Positions 1 to 5,433 of a DNA stretch of 6,040 nt are shown here, piece by piece. The stretch is from NCBI GenBank assembly GCA_011046175.1, contig DSBB01000388.1, positions 1 to 6,040 on the forward strand, written 5' to 3'. The notes under the pieces are model-generated. The model was not told where the DNA came from. It searched no databases and was given only the letters and a program-made list of their open reading frames with translations. The position numbers and the translations under genes were made by a program. The DNA comes from Candidatus Hydrogenedentota bacterium. Lineage in GTDB: Bacteria; Hydrogenedentota; Hydrogenedentia; Hydrogenedentales; CAITNO01. Each line of letters opens with the position of its first letter. Position 1 is the stretch's first letter.

Positions 1-68
1 ATTAATAACACCATGGAAAATACAATGACATGAGTTGGCGACAAGTGTCACGGTGGGAGAAATGTTTG

Positions 69-1094
69 ATGAAAAACAGTTTGGACATGCCCCTCGCAAA
101 GCGTCACAAGCCGTGGCTGCTTGCGGCGGTCGCAGCGGGTATATATTTTGTGTTGTCGGCAATTTACATCGTTTTTTCCTCTCAAATAGCGACTTCTTTT
201 GCTCAAGACCTTGTGGCGCTCGAAAATATTGAAATTGTCAAAGGGATAATGTTTGTGCTTACCAGCGCAACGTTGATTTTTTTTGGGCTCTTCATTTTGT
301 TCAGCCTTTTGCGGCAAAAGGAATTGATGATAGAGCAGCAAAGGCAAATGTTTGTCGCATCTGAAAAGCGTGCGGCGGCGGGGGTGTTTGCGTCTTCTAT
401 AGCCCATGATTTGAACAACGAATTAACAATACTGCAATACTGTGTTGATGAGGTCATCGGTTTTCCTGCTCTGGCCGACCAGCAGGAGATAATGGATGAT
501 TTGAAACAATCAACGGCTCATATCCGCGATTACTCCAGACATCTGGCCGCCGTCAGCGGCAAAGACATCCTGACCGGCATGCGTTCCATGGACATCGCGG
601 GGATGACCAGAGATATTGTCAACCTTGCCAGAACGCACAACAAAGTAAAATACTGCACAGTGGAACTGGAAGCGCCCGAGGCGCTGACTGTTGACGCTGA
701 CGCATCGCTTCTGCACCGGTCTTTGCTGAACCTGATGATAAACGCGGGAGACGCCACGGAAGGCCGGGGCAGGATATTGGTTAAACTCTTCGAGACAAAA
801 AAGTCGGCGCGCATCGAAATACACGACGACGGGCCGGGTATTCCAAGAGAACAACGCGCACAAGTCCTTGAACCCTTCTACACCACCAAGCAGGATGGAA
901 GCGGATTGGGTCTGATGAGCGTCAAGTATTGCGCGGATATTCACAAGGGCGCCCTTGGAATCGAAGATTCCGAACTGGGCGGCGTTTGCTTCTTCATCGA
1001 GATACCCCGGAAACAAGAACCGTCGGAACAACAGGCGGCGTCTTCCGCCTGTCAAAGCGGCAACCTGAAGGCTGCGGACGCATCCCCTGCGTAA
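69..1094 (+). CDS. Two-transmembrane sensor histidine kinase
   Basis: A membrane sensor kinase that should autophosphorylate on His and pass the phosphate to a response regulator, none of which is in the window. Numbering from ATG 69 (341 aa): TM1 about 16-37, a loop of only about 22 residues, TM2 about 60-81, a short helical linker, the H-box SIAHDLNNELTIL with phospho-acceptor H113, then a HATPase domain with N-box LLNLMINAGDA (N225), G1 DDGPGI (253-258), F-box EPFYTTK (268-274) and G2 GSGLGL (277-282). All catalytic boxes are intact. The frame is open from ATG 30, but ATG 69 is preferred because GGAG at 56-59 lies 9 bases before it and the extra 13 residues are polar and unlike a membrane-protein start. 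With so small a loop the signal may be intramembrane or come from a partner protein (inference). A low-complexity tail of about 28 residues follows the HATPase domain and is encoded over a palindrome. Confidence 0.9.
   Translation: MKNSLDMPLAKRHKPWLLAAVAAGIYFVLSAIYIVFSSQIATSFAQDLVALENIEIVKGIMFVLTSATLIFFGLFILFSLLRQKELMIEQQRQMFVASEKRAAAGVFASSIAHDLNNELTILQYCVDEVIGFPALADQQEIMDDLKQSTAHIRDYSRHLAAVSGKDILTGMRSMDIAGMTRDIVNLARTHNKVKYCTVELEAPEALTVDADASLLHRSLLNLMINAGDATEGRGRILVKLFETKKSARIEIHDDGPGIPREQRAQVLEPFYTTKQDGSGLGLMSVKYCADIHKGALGIEDSELGGVCFFIEIPRKQEPSEQQAASSACQSGNLKAADASPA
1031..1052. repeat. Perfect 8-bp stem palindrome in the kinase 3' end
   Basis: ACAGGCGG (1031-1038), a 6-base loop, then CCGCCTGT (1045-1052). 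It lies inside the codons for the non-conserved C-terminal tail of the kinase. A second small dyad, ACGCA-TCCCC-TGCGT (1078-1092), runs up to the stop codon. No T-run follows either hairpin, so neither is a standard intrinsic terminator. They may be a factor-dependent 3'-end structure shared by the two convergent genes, or part of a dispersed palindromic repeat that the reading frame has absorbed. No second copy was seen in the window. Confidence 0.6.
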
Positions 1095-2054
1095 TTATTC
1101 CCATCCATATCTTTCGACGCGGGGCATGGGCTTTCCGGTTTGTTGGAGGTGTTTCAGCTCGCGGTAGCTAATCAGTTCGATACCCTGTTCGCGAATCCAT
1201 TCGAGCGTTTTCGGGTCGCTGAAGAACTCCGTGTCGGCAATGCGACGCCTGGCGGACCCGGTGGTGGCAAAGATTTCCGGCGCGTCCACGGCGCAATGGA
1301 TGTACATTTCGCTGACCTTGCCCTTGGGAATGTTGCTGATGCGGTCTTTGAACCATTCTTCCGTGGATTCCAGCGTTGGCGGATCGCCCATATACAGCAC
1401 CTCGGGTCCCAACACGCCCAATTCTTCCGCAAGGTCGAGAAGCCCCTCGGCGCCAAGGGGCTCGAGCATGTCCCGTCCCGCAAGGCGGCAGGGCAGGTTG
1501 TAGTCTGCGGCAATGCGAATATAGCGGTCGAAGTATTCCGGCGAATACTGCATGGCGCCCATGTGCGAGTCAATATGGGTAATATCAATACCCGCCGCAA
1601 TGGCCTTGTCAATCTGGGCGCGCACCTCGCGCTCGGCCTGGTCTATCTCGCCAATGCCGTAAATGGAAAAAACATCCTCGAAAAAATAGCCCATTTCGTT
1701 GCACAATCCGGGCACTTCAGAACATCCCAGCACCGGCCCCCATTTATAACGCCCCCACTCGCTGGTCAGCGTGGTATGCACGCCTATGTTTGCCTTCGGA
1801 TTCTTGCGCGCAAAATCGGCGGCTTCCATAAACCAGCCGCAGGGCGTCATGACCGTTGCCGAGGTCACCGCGCCCGCTTTCAACACGCGCTCCGTGCCCG
1901 CGTTTGTGGCGTGGTTCATGCCAAAATCATCGGCATTTATGATAAGCACCTGCGCGTCTTCGGGAAAACCAAGTCGTTGCACCAGTGACGGTTTTTCCGC
2001 GCCGGCGAAGTCGGCAACCAGCAGCAGCATAACGATAAGGGCAAAAATACGCAT
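1095..2054 (-). CDS. Exported YdjC/ChbG-family carbohydrate deacetylase
   Basis: A 319-aa member of the YdjC/ChbG family, whose characterised members remove acetyl groups from N-acetylated sugars such as chitooligosaccharides using a divalent metal. Residues 1-19 form a signal peptide (basic MR, hydrophobic IFALIVMLLLV, AGA before E20), so the enzyme is probably exported, unlike cytosolic E. coli ChbG. Family motifs in order: NADDFGMNH (40-48, metal and catalytic Asp), GVHTTL (91-96), HIDSHMG (160-166) and YIHCAVDAPE (251-260). A WIREQGIELISYREL end (286-300) is typical of the family. The start is supported by AAGGAGA upstream (GGAG on the minus strand at 2064-2067, spacing 9). It is transcribed alone here and converges on the kinase with no intergenic base. 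The substrate cannot be read from sequence, and no chitin or cellobiose uptake genes are nearby. Confidence 0.9.
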   Translation of the reverse strand: MRIFALIVMLLLVADFAGAEKPSLVQRLGFPEDAQVLIINADDFGMNHATNAGTERVLKAGAVTSATVMTPCGWFMEAADFARKNPKANIGVHTTLTSEWGRYKWGPVLGCSEVPGLCNEMGYFFEDVFSIYGIGEIDQAEREVRAQIDKAIAAGIDITHIDSHMGAMQYSPEYFDRYIRIAADYNLPCRLAGRDMLEPLGAEGLLDLAEELGVLGPEVLYMGDPPTLESTEEWFKDRISNIPKGKVSEMYIHCAVDAPEIFATTGSARRRIADTEFFSDPKTLEWIREQGIELISYRELKHLQQTGKPMPRVERYGWE

Positions 2055-2139
2055 CTTTTTCTTCTCCTTGATACTCTGTTTGCATACACATGGCTACGAA
2101 CAAAACATGAACTTCTTTTGCCGTCATTGCGAACCAGTC

Positions 2140-2159
2140 ATCCCGGATACGGGATTTTT
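2140..2159 (+). terminator. Terminator-like palindrome with T-run
   Basis: Stem ATCCCG (2140-2145), GATA loop, CGGGAT (2150-2155), with five Ts on the plus strand (2155-2159). An outer GCCGT/ACGGC pair flanks it at a distance. No plus-strand gene lies upstream for it to end. It sits about 86 bases upstream of the minus-strand deacetylase start, so it could block antisense transcription or be one copy of a dispersed palindromic repeat. Confidence 0.3.
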
Positions 2160-2414
2160 CCGAACAACGGCGTGTTCATAAATTTTTTCTTACGATTTCC
2201 GGGGGGCGCGCACGACAGACACCGTCTCGTTTTTCGCGCTCGTAATCGGGCTGTTAGACCAAGACGCGCATTCAGATGTTTCATTGACTCTGCGCAAGTT
2301 GCAACCGCTGTTTCCCGGCGCCGAAGCGCGCAATCTTTGAATCCCAGAGATGGGACACCACGCTGTATTTTACAAGAATGGCGGGGCAACCGGAAACCAT
2401 AGGGAGATTATAGC

Positions 2415-2483
2415 ATGAATGCCCGGAAAAATTGGGCGCTGCGGTTGGCGCATCCGCGTGAAACGCGCAGACGTTTGGCATAG
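2415..2483 (+). CDS. Candidate short basic ORF, 22 aa
   Basis: ATG 2415 to TAG 2481-2483 encodes MNARKNWALRLAHPRETRRRLA, with six Arg and one Lys. GGGAG at 2402-2406 lies 8 bases before the ATG, which is good ribosome-site spacing. The coding stretch overlaps pairable segments: TGGGCGC (2433-2439) with GCGCCCA (2491-2497), and alternatively GGCGCA (2447-2452) with TGCGCC (2490-2495). It could be a leader peptide, a small protein or coincidence. It resembles nothing I recognise and lies before the rpmJ promoter, so a link to rpmJ is not obvious. Confidence 0.2.
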   Translation: MNARKNWALRLAHPRETRRRLA

Positions 2484-2543
2484 GTATTGTGCGCCCAGCG
2501 TCGTTCCCGCAAGAATCTTTGGGCGGATTCAAAAAGAGGAAAT

Positions 2544-2573
2544 TTGATTTCTTGGCGGATTTTGGTCTATAGT
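2544..2573 (+). promoter_or_regulatory. Putative sigma-70-type promoter of rpmJ
   Basis: TTGATT (2544-2549, 4/6 match to the -35 consensus) is separated by 18 bases from TATAGT (2568-2573, 5/6 match to the -10). This predicts a start near 2580 and a 5' leader of about 58 bases before rpmJ. A dyad GAAAT-TTG-ATTTC (2539-2551) lies over the -35 and could be an operator. Confidence 0.5.
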
Positions 2574-2638
2574 TGCGCCTCTGATGGGAGGTTGCGGGGC
2601 CGGTGAATGTAATTTCTCAAACAAATGGAGTTGTTATT

Positions 2639-2764
2639 ATGCGGATATTGTCCTCTTTGAAAACGGCGAAGAAACGGCATCCGGGCTGCAAGGTTGTGCG
2701 CCGGAAGGGCCGGGTCTATGTGATCAATAAAATTGCGCCGCGCTTCAAGGCGCGTCAAGGATAA
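2639..2764 (+). CDS. rpmJ: Ribosomal protein bL36, alternative zinc-free (YkgO) type
   Basis: A 41-aa basic protein, MRILSSLKTAKKRHPGCKVV onward, ending in PRFKARQG. It aligns without gaps to the alternative L36 of E. coli (YkgO), sharing the SLKTAKxRHPxC core, the RRKGRVYVI segment (21-29) and NPRFKA-like end. Canonical L36 folds around one zinc held by three Cys and one His. Here Cys17 and His14 remain but the position of E. coli YkgO Cys30 is Asn, so a zinc ribbon cannot form. The protein lacks the basic tail of the E. coli form. GGAG (2627-2630) is 8 bases before the ATG. It is a single-gene unit with its own promoter and a strong intrinsic terminator. Whether this is the only L36 of the organism or a zinc-starvation paralogue cannot be decided here. 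Confidence 0.93.
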   Translation: MRILSSLKTAKKRHPGCKVVRRKGRVYVINKIAPRFKARQG

Positions 2765-2784
2765 GTCTGACTGCTGCAGTTTTT

Positions 2785-2829
2785 AACGCCCGTACTGCAT
2801 GACGCAGGCGCGGGCGTTTCGTGTTTTTT
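2785..2829 (+). terminator. Intrinsic terminator of rpmJ
   Basis: AACGCCCG (2785-2792) pairs with CGGGCGTT (2811-2818), an 8-bp stem. An inner CTGC-ATGAC-GCAG pairing extends it. It is followed by T6 (2824-2829). It begins 20 bases after the rpmJ stop and works only for the plus strand, since the minus strand has A-rich sequence after the stem. It also separates rpmJ from the convergent radical SAM gene. Confidence 0.85.
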
Positions 2830-2847
2830 GCCTGATGGGACGCCGCA

Positions 2848-3924
2848 TCAAGACGTCCATTTTCCGGGGATTGCCGCGCCGCATTCCGGGCATTTGCCGT
2901 TGTCGAGTCGGTTCTTTTGCACATGGAAGCCGACGCGCTCGATGAGCAACGCATTGCAGTGATGGCAGTATGTGTGCTCGCGGTTGGCGACGCGGCCCGC
3001 CATGTTGCCCGCATACACATAGCGCAGCCCGGCGCTTTTGCCCGCGTCGTAGGCGCGATCCAACTGCCGCAGCGCCGTTGGGCCGCGATCAGTCATCTTA
3101 TAAGTCGGGTAAAAAGCAGTGACATGCCACGGTATGTCCGGCGACACTCCGGCGATAAACGTCGCGATGCCGGACAGTTCCCGGGCGCTGTCATTGAATT
3201 CCGGCACGACAAGGGTTACCACTTCGACCCAGAACCCCGCCGCAACAGCGCGCTCGATGGCGTCCAGCACCGGCTGCAACCTGCCGCCCAGGGACCGGTA
3301 GCCGTCGTCGGTGAAACATTTCAAATCTATCTTGAACAAATCCATCACCGGACGCAGGAATCGCACCACCTCCTCTGACGCGAAGCCATTGCTTACAAAA
3401 CCACAAAGCAAATTGTGTTCTTTCGCCTTCTCGAAGATGCGCGCGGCCCAGTCCGCCGTAATCAGCGGTTCGTTGTAGGTGCTCACGATAATGGGCGCGT
3501 CCTGCTCGCGCGCTGTGTTTACAATCCTGTCCGCAGAAACGGCGCGTATGCCCGAAACCTGTTCTTCCGCCCGAGGCATCTGGCTGCTGATCCAGTTCTG
3601 GCAAAAGTCGCAATGGAAGTTGCAACCCAACATGCCAAAAGACAAGGCATTGGCGCCGGGCAACACATGATAAAAAGGTTTCTTCTCGATGGGATCAACC
3701 TGCAAACCCGCCACATATCCGTCGGGCGCGTACAAAACGCCGTCGCGATTCAACCGGACGCCACACACGCCGCCGCGCCCCGGCTTGATCCGGCACTGAT
3801 GGGCGCAGGCAAGACACTGCGCCACATCGCCCTCGAGCCTATACAGCGCCTGCGCGGCCCGCGCGACCGGCCCAGGGAACAAACCTTTCTCCTTCCCGCT
3901 GGATTTGTTGTTATCTTGGGGCAT
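2848..3924 (-). CDS. amrS: AmmeMemoRadiSam-type radical SAM enzyme (AmrS-like)
   Basis: A 358-aa radical SAM protein of the AmmeMemoRadiSam family; the reaction of this family is not established to my knowledge. The domains are: an N-terminal Cys module CLAC-AHQC (C37, C40, C44) with C54 in GGVCGVRLN; the family signature DPIEKKPFYHVLPG (77-90); the SAM/4Fe-4S motif CNFHCDFC (C101, C105, C108); TYNEPL (149-154) and KIDLKCF (198-204) within the barrel; FYPTYKM (271-277); and a C-terminal Cys ribbon CHHC (320-323) with CPEC (345-348), probably zinc- or iron-binding. The ribosome site AAGGAGA (GGAG on the minus strand at 3935-3938, spacing 10) supports the start. The usual partners, an AMMECR1-domain protein (AmrA) and a Memo-like protein (AmrB), are not in the window. 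It is divergent from yjbQ. Confidence 0.9.
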   Translation of the reverse strand: MPQDNNKSSGKEKGLFPGPVARAAQALYRLEGDVAQCLACAHQCRIKPGRGGVCGVRLNRDGVLYAPDGYVAGLQVDPIEKKPFYHVLPGANALSFGMLGCNFHCDFCQNWISSQMPRAEEQVSGIRAVSADRIVNTAREQDAPIIVSTYNEPLITADWAARIFEKAKEHNLLCGFVSNGFASEEVVRFLRPVMDLFKIDLKCFTDDGYRSLGGRLQPVLDAIERAVAAGFWVEVVTLVVPEFNDSARELSGIATFIAGVSPDIPWHVTAFYPTYKMTDRGPTALRQLDRAYDAGKSAGLRYVYAGNMAGRVANREHTYCHHCNALLIERVGFHVQKNRLDNGKCPECGAAIPGKWTS

Positions 3925-3947
3925 TATTCTTGTTCTCCTTACGCTTC

Positions 3948-3961
3948 ATTATACAGTATAA
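3948..3961. promoter_or_regulatory. amrS -10 element within a 13-base palindrome
   Basis: On the minus strand 3948-3953 reads TATAAT, a perfect -10, about 24-29 bases before the amrS ATG. A weak -35, AGGACA (4/6), lies 18 bases upstream. The -10 overlaps a perfect palindrome TTATAC-A-GTATAA (3949-3961). The position suggests an operator controlling amrS and possibly yjbQ. The symmetry of TATA-like sequence could also be chance. Confidence 0.5.
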
Positions 3962-3992
3962 CAACGTTTTGTGTCCTTCATCCACGGCTTTC

Positions 3993-4001
3993 TGATATGA
4001 T
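3993..4001 (+). promoter_or_regulatory. Possible extended -10 promoter of yjbQ
   Basis: TGATATGAT (3993-4001) matches an extended -10 (TGn followed by TATGAT, 5/6). No good -35 is spaced 16-18 bases before it, as is common for extended -10 promoters. It would give a 5' leader of about 40 bases before the yjbQ ATG at 4048. Confidence 0.35.
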
Positions 4002-4047
4002 CCGCGGCGGCATTCCATTGCGTAAAAACCATGAAGGAACGATTGTC

Positions 4048-4464
4048 ATGACTTATCAGGAGAGCATCTCATTGCATACAAAGCAGCAGGGGGAAATGCA
4101 TGATATTACCGGCGGGGTGAAGGCCATTATCGCGGCTTCGGGCATTCGCGTCGGCCTCGCGCATATATTCAACGTGGGCAGCACGGCCTGTGTCGGCACA
4201 ATCGAATATGAGCCGGGGCTTGAAGCGGATTTGCCGCGCGAGTTAAACCGTTTGATTCCGCCGGGACGGCATTACGGTCACGAACAGGCATGGCATGACG
4301 GCAATGGTCATTCCCATTTGCAGGCGACCATGATGGGACCGGATTTGACCGTGCCGGTGACGGATGGCGCGCCTGTTCTGGGCACATGGCAACAAATCTT
4401 TCATCTCGAATGCGACATAAAACCGCGCAGCCGAACGATTGTTGTTACGGTGACAGGCGAATAG
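4048..4464 (+). CDS. yjbQ: YjbQ/UPF0047 family protein
   Basis: A 138-aa protein of the YjbQ/UPF0047 family, which forms small beta-sandwich trimers. E. coli YjbQ has weak thiamine phosphate synthase activity, but the physiological role of the family is unsettled. Seen here: MHDITGGV (17-24), VGSTACVGTIEYEPGLEADL (43-62), a histidine cluster HYGHEQAWHDGNGHSH (75-90) that should bind metal or phosphate, and the family end VPVTDGAPVLGTWQQIFHLE (102-121). The HTTA motif of the E. coli type is replaced by GSTA, with TIEYEPG following; I recognise this as the variant common in archaea and some bacteria. GAAGGA (4033-4038) lies 9 bases before the ATG, and the length matches the family, which supports this start although the frame is open far upstream. 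It is divergent from amrS with 123 bases between. Confidence 0.92.
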   Translation: MTYQESISLHTKQQGEMHDITGGVKAIIAASGIRVGLAHIFNVGSTACVGTIEYEPGLEADLPRELNRLIPPGRHYGHEQAWHDGNGHSHLQATMMGPDLTVPVTDGAPVLGTWQQIFHLECDIKPRSRTIVVTVTGE

Positions 4465-4470
4465 CAACCG

Positions 4471-4506
4471 TTCTGGCATGGAATCATAACGTCCGGCATG
4501 CCAGAA
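4471..4506. terminator. 10-bp inverted repeat between convergent genes
   Basis: TTCTGGCATG (4471-4480) and CATGCCAGAA (4497-4506) are perfect reverse complements around a 16-base loop. It starts 7 bases after the yjbQ stop and lies 100 bases beyond the stop of the convergent M48 gene. No T-run follows on either strand, so it is at most a weak or factor-assisted terminator or a 3'-end stabilising hairpin. Confidence 0.4.
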
Positions 4507-4605
4507 ATCATGCTTCTTGTTGAGTTCGGCAATCGTAACGGCCTGATTCGCGCATCCCCTAACCTGATTGATTGGCGTCTATGAATTACCATTCACAACG
4601 CGGCA

Positions 4606-5433
4606 TTATTGAACTTTTGCCAGCGCCTGCGCCTGGTAGCGTTCCGCGCCGATTTGCCGTTGCCGTCGCATTTCGACCGGATAGCGCTGTATTATTGTCT
4701 GCAACAGTTGCACCCGCTCCTCGGGCGAGGGGTGGGTGGCGAAGATGGGCAGAGAATGTTGTCCGCCGCCGCGCTGCCGATCGTATTCAAGCAGCTTTTG
4801 CATGAAGGTAATCATCGCTTCGGGTTGGTAGCCCGCGCGGTACAGGATATCCATGCCCAGTTGATCCGCCTCGCGTTCCTGCATGCGGCTGAAGCGCGCG
4901 GCGACGCCCGACGAAAATAATTGGGACACAATGCCGGCCGCGGCGCCGGGGTTTTCGCCGAGGATAATGCTTGAAATTGCTTCCATGCCCATCTGGCGCG
5001 TGATCATTTCGCCGTGATGACGCGCCGCCACGTGCGCTAGCTCGTGCGCCATGACGGCGGCGAGTTCCGCTTCGCTCTCGCAGATTTTCATGAGGCCGGT
5101 GTAATAGTAGGTATAGCCGCCGGGCAGCGCAAAGGCGTTGACCGTATCGGGCGCGTCAATCACTGTGAACGTATGGGCCACATCCTGACGCGGCGAAACG
5201 CCTGCAAGCCGCGCGCCGATTTCGCGGACGTACGCCTGCAACTCGGCGTCGGGATGCACGGGCTCCTGCTTCTCCACTTCCACGGCAAAGCGCTGTCCCA
5301 GCTGCACTTCTTCCGAAGTGCTCAACAGGTTGATGTTGGTCAGAAAACCGCCGCTCTCGCCCAGCGTCGCGCATCCAACGCAGCAGACCATCACAGCGAG
5401 CAATGCAGGACGTAAAAGAATTTTCAACTTCAT
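4606..5433 (-). CDS. M48 family zinc metalloprotease, probable lipoprotein
   Basis: A 275-aa peptidase of the M48 (Ste24/HtpX/LoiP-BepA-like) group, which degrades misfolded or envelope proteins. Residues 1-20 are a basic-hydrophobic signal ending CVG before Cys21. This is an imperfect lipobox because Cys replaces the usual Leu at -3, so lipid attachment is likely but not certain. The catalytic motif is MAHELAHV (128-135; H130 and H134 zinc ligands, E131 general base), and the third ligand is E188 in EREAD. Other family marks are NAFALPGGYTYYYTGLM (99-115) and FATHPSPEERV (231-241). There is no TPR tail, so it is the short LoiP/YggG-like architecture. The start is supported by AAGG 7 bases upstream (minus strand, 5441-5444) and by the ATGA overlap with the stop of the upstream hydrolase, which implies co-transcription and translational coupling. 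Confidence 0.92.
   Translation of the reverse strand: MKLKILLRPALLAVMVCCVGCATLGESGGFLTNINLLSTSEEVQLGQRFAVEVEKQEPVHPDAELQAYVREIGARLAGVSPRQDVAHTFTVIDAPDTVNAFALPGGYTYYYTGLMKICESEAELAAVMAHELAHVAARHHGEMITRQMGMEAISSIILGENPGAAAGIVSQLFSSGVAARFSRMQEREADQLGMDILYRAGYQPEAMITFMQKLLEYDRQRGGGQHSLPIFATHPSPEERVQLLQTIIQRYPVEMRRQRQIGAERYQAQALAKVQ

Larger units (their letters stand above)
2055..2638. other. 584-base intergenic region, no confirmed gene
   Basis: This stretch separates the divergent deacetylase and rpmJ genes. It holds the deacetylase ribosome site (2064-2067), a terminator-like palindrome (2140-2159), an imperfect stem closed by GCGCG (2206-2210) and CGCGC (2235-2239), a minus-strand GCGC-TTCG-GCGC hairpin (2318-2329), a small dyad TCCCA-GAGA-TGGGA near 2342-2355, a candidate 22-codon ORF (2415-2483) and the rpmJ promoter (2544-2573). 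The longer open frames on either strand have no recognisable motifs or ribosome sites and look like chance. The number of small dyads makes decayed repeats or a small RNA possible, but I recognise no known RNA family. Confidence 0.5.

Noticed and set aside
1..33. Possible 3' end of an upstream gene: frame 1 is open from the window edge to TGA 31-33, overlapping ATG 30 as ATGA.
   Set aside because: Only ten codons are visible and they match nothing recognisable. A 5-bp dyad TGACA (26-30)/TGTCA (46-50) in the same place could equally be a control site. Not enough to annotate either.
43..46. Loss of the His in the HTTA motif of YjbQ (here GSTA at residues 45-48) as a sign of inactivation.
   Set aside because: The GST...TIEYEPG form is a recognised variant of the family, and the remaining histidine cluster and GTWQ motif are intact. 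The coordinates given here are residue numbers of the protein encoded at 4048-4464.
30..68. Earlier kinase start at ATG 30.
   Set aside because: It adds 13 polar residues and has only a weak GGA upstream, whereas ATG 69 has GGAG at a 9-base spacing directly before a typical membrane-protein N-terminus. It remains possible if an upstream gene ends at 33.
1140..1988. Long plus-strand open frame opposite the deacetylase gene.
   Set aside because: It is the antisense shadow of a gene with clear family motifs; it has no motif of its own and no ribosome site.
2118..2402. Plus-strand 94-codon open frame and its minus-strand counterpart 2138-2389.
   Set aside because: Arg-rich, low-similarity translations running through a palindrome, with no ribosome site and no motif.
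2281..2532. Minus-strand 83-codon open frame in the intergenic region.
   Set aside because: Starts with TTG without a ribosome site, has no known motif, and runs through several small DNA dyads, as expected of non-coding repeat-like sequence.
2539..2638. Classical Zur box before the zinc-free rpmJ.
   Set aside because: No match to the proteobacterial or Gram-positive Zur consensus that I know. Only the short dyad reported above is present.
3415..4047. Upstream extension of the yjbQ frame to position 3415.
   Set aside because: The extension is antisense to amrS and crosses its promoter. The family length and the ribosome site both place the start at 4048.
4031..4051. Six-codon ORF (MKERLS) whose TGA overlaps the yjbQ ATG.
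   Set aside because: Its ATG has no ribosome site, and its sequence is simply that containing the GAAGGA ribosome site of yjbQ.
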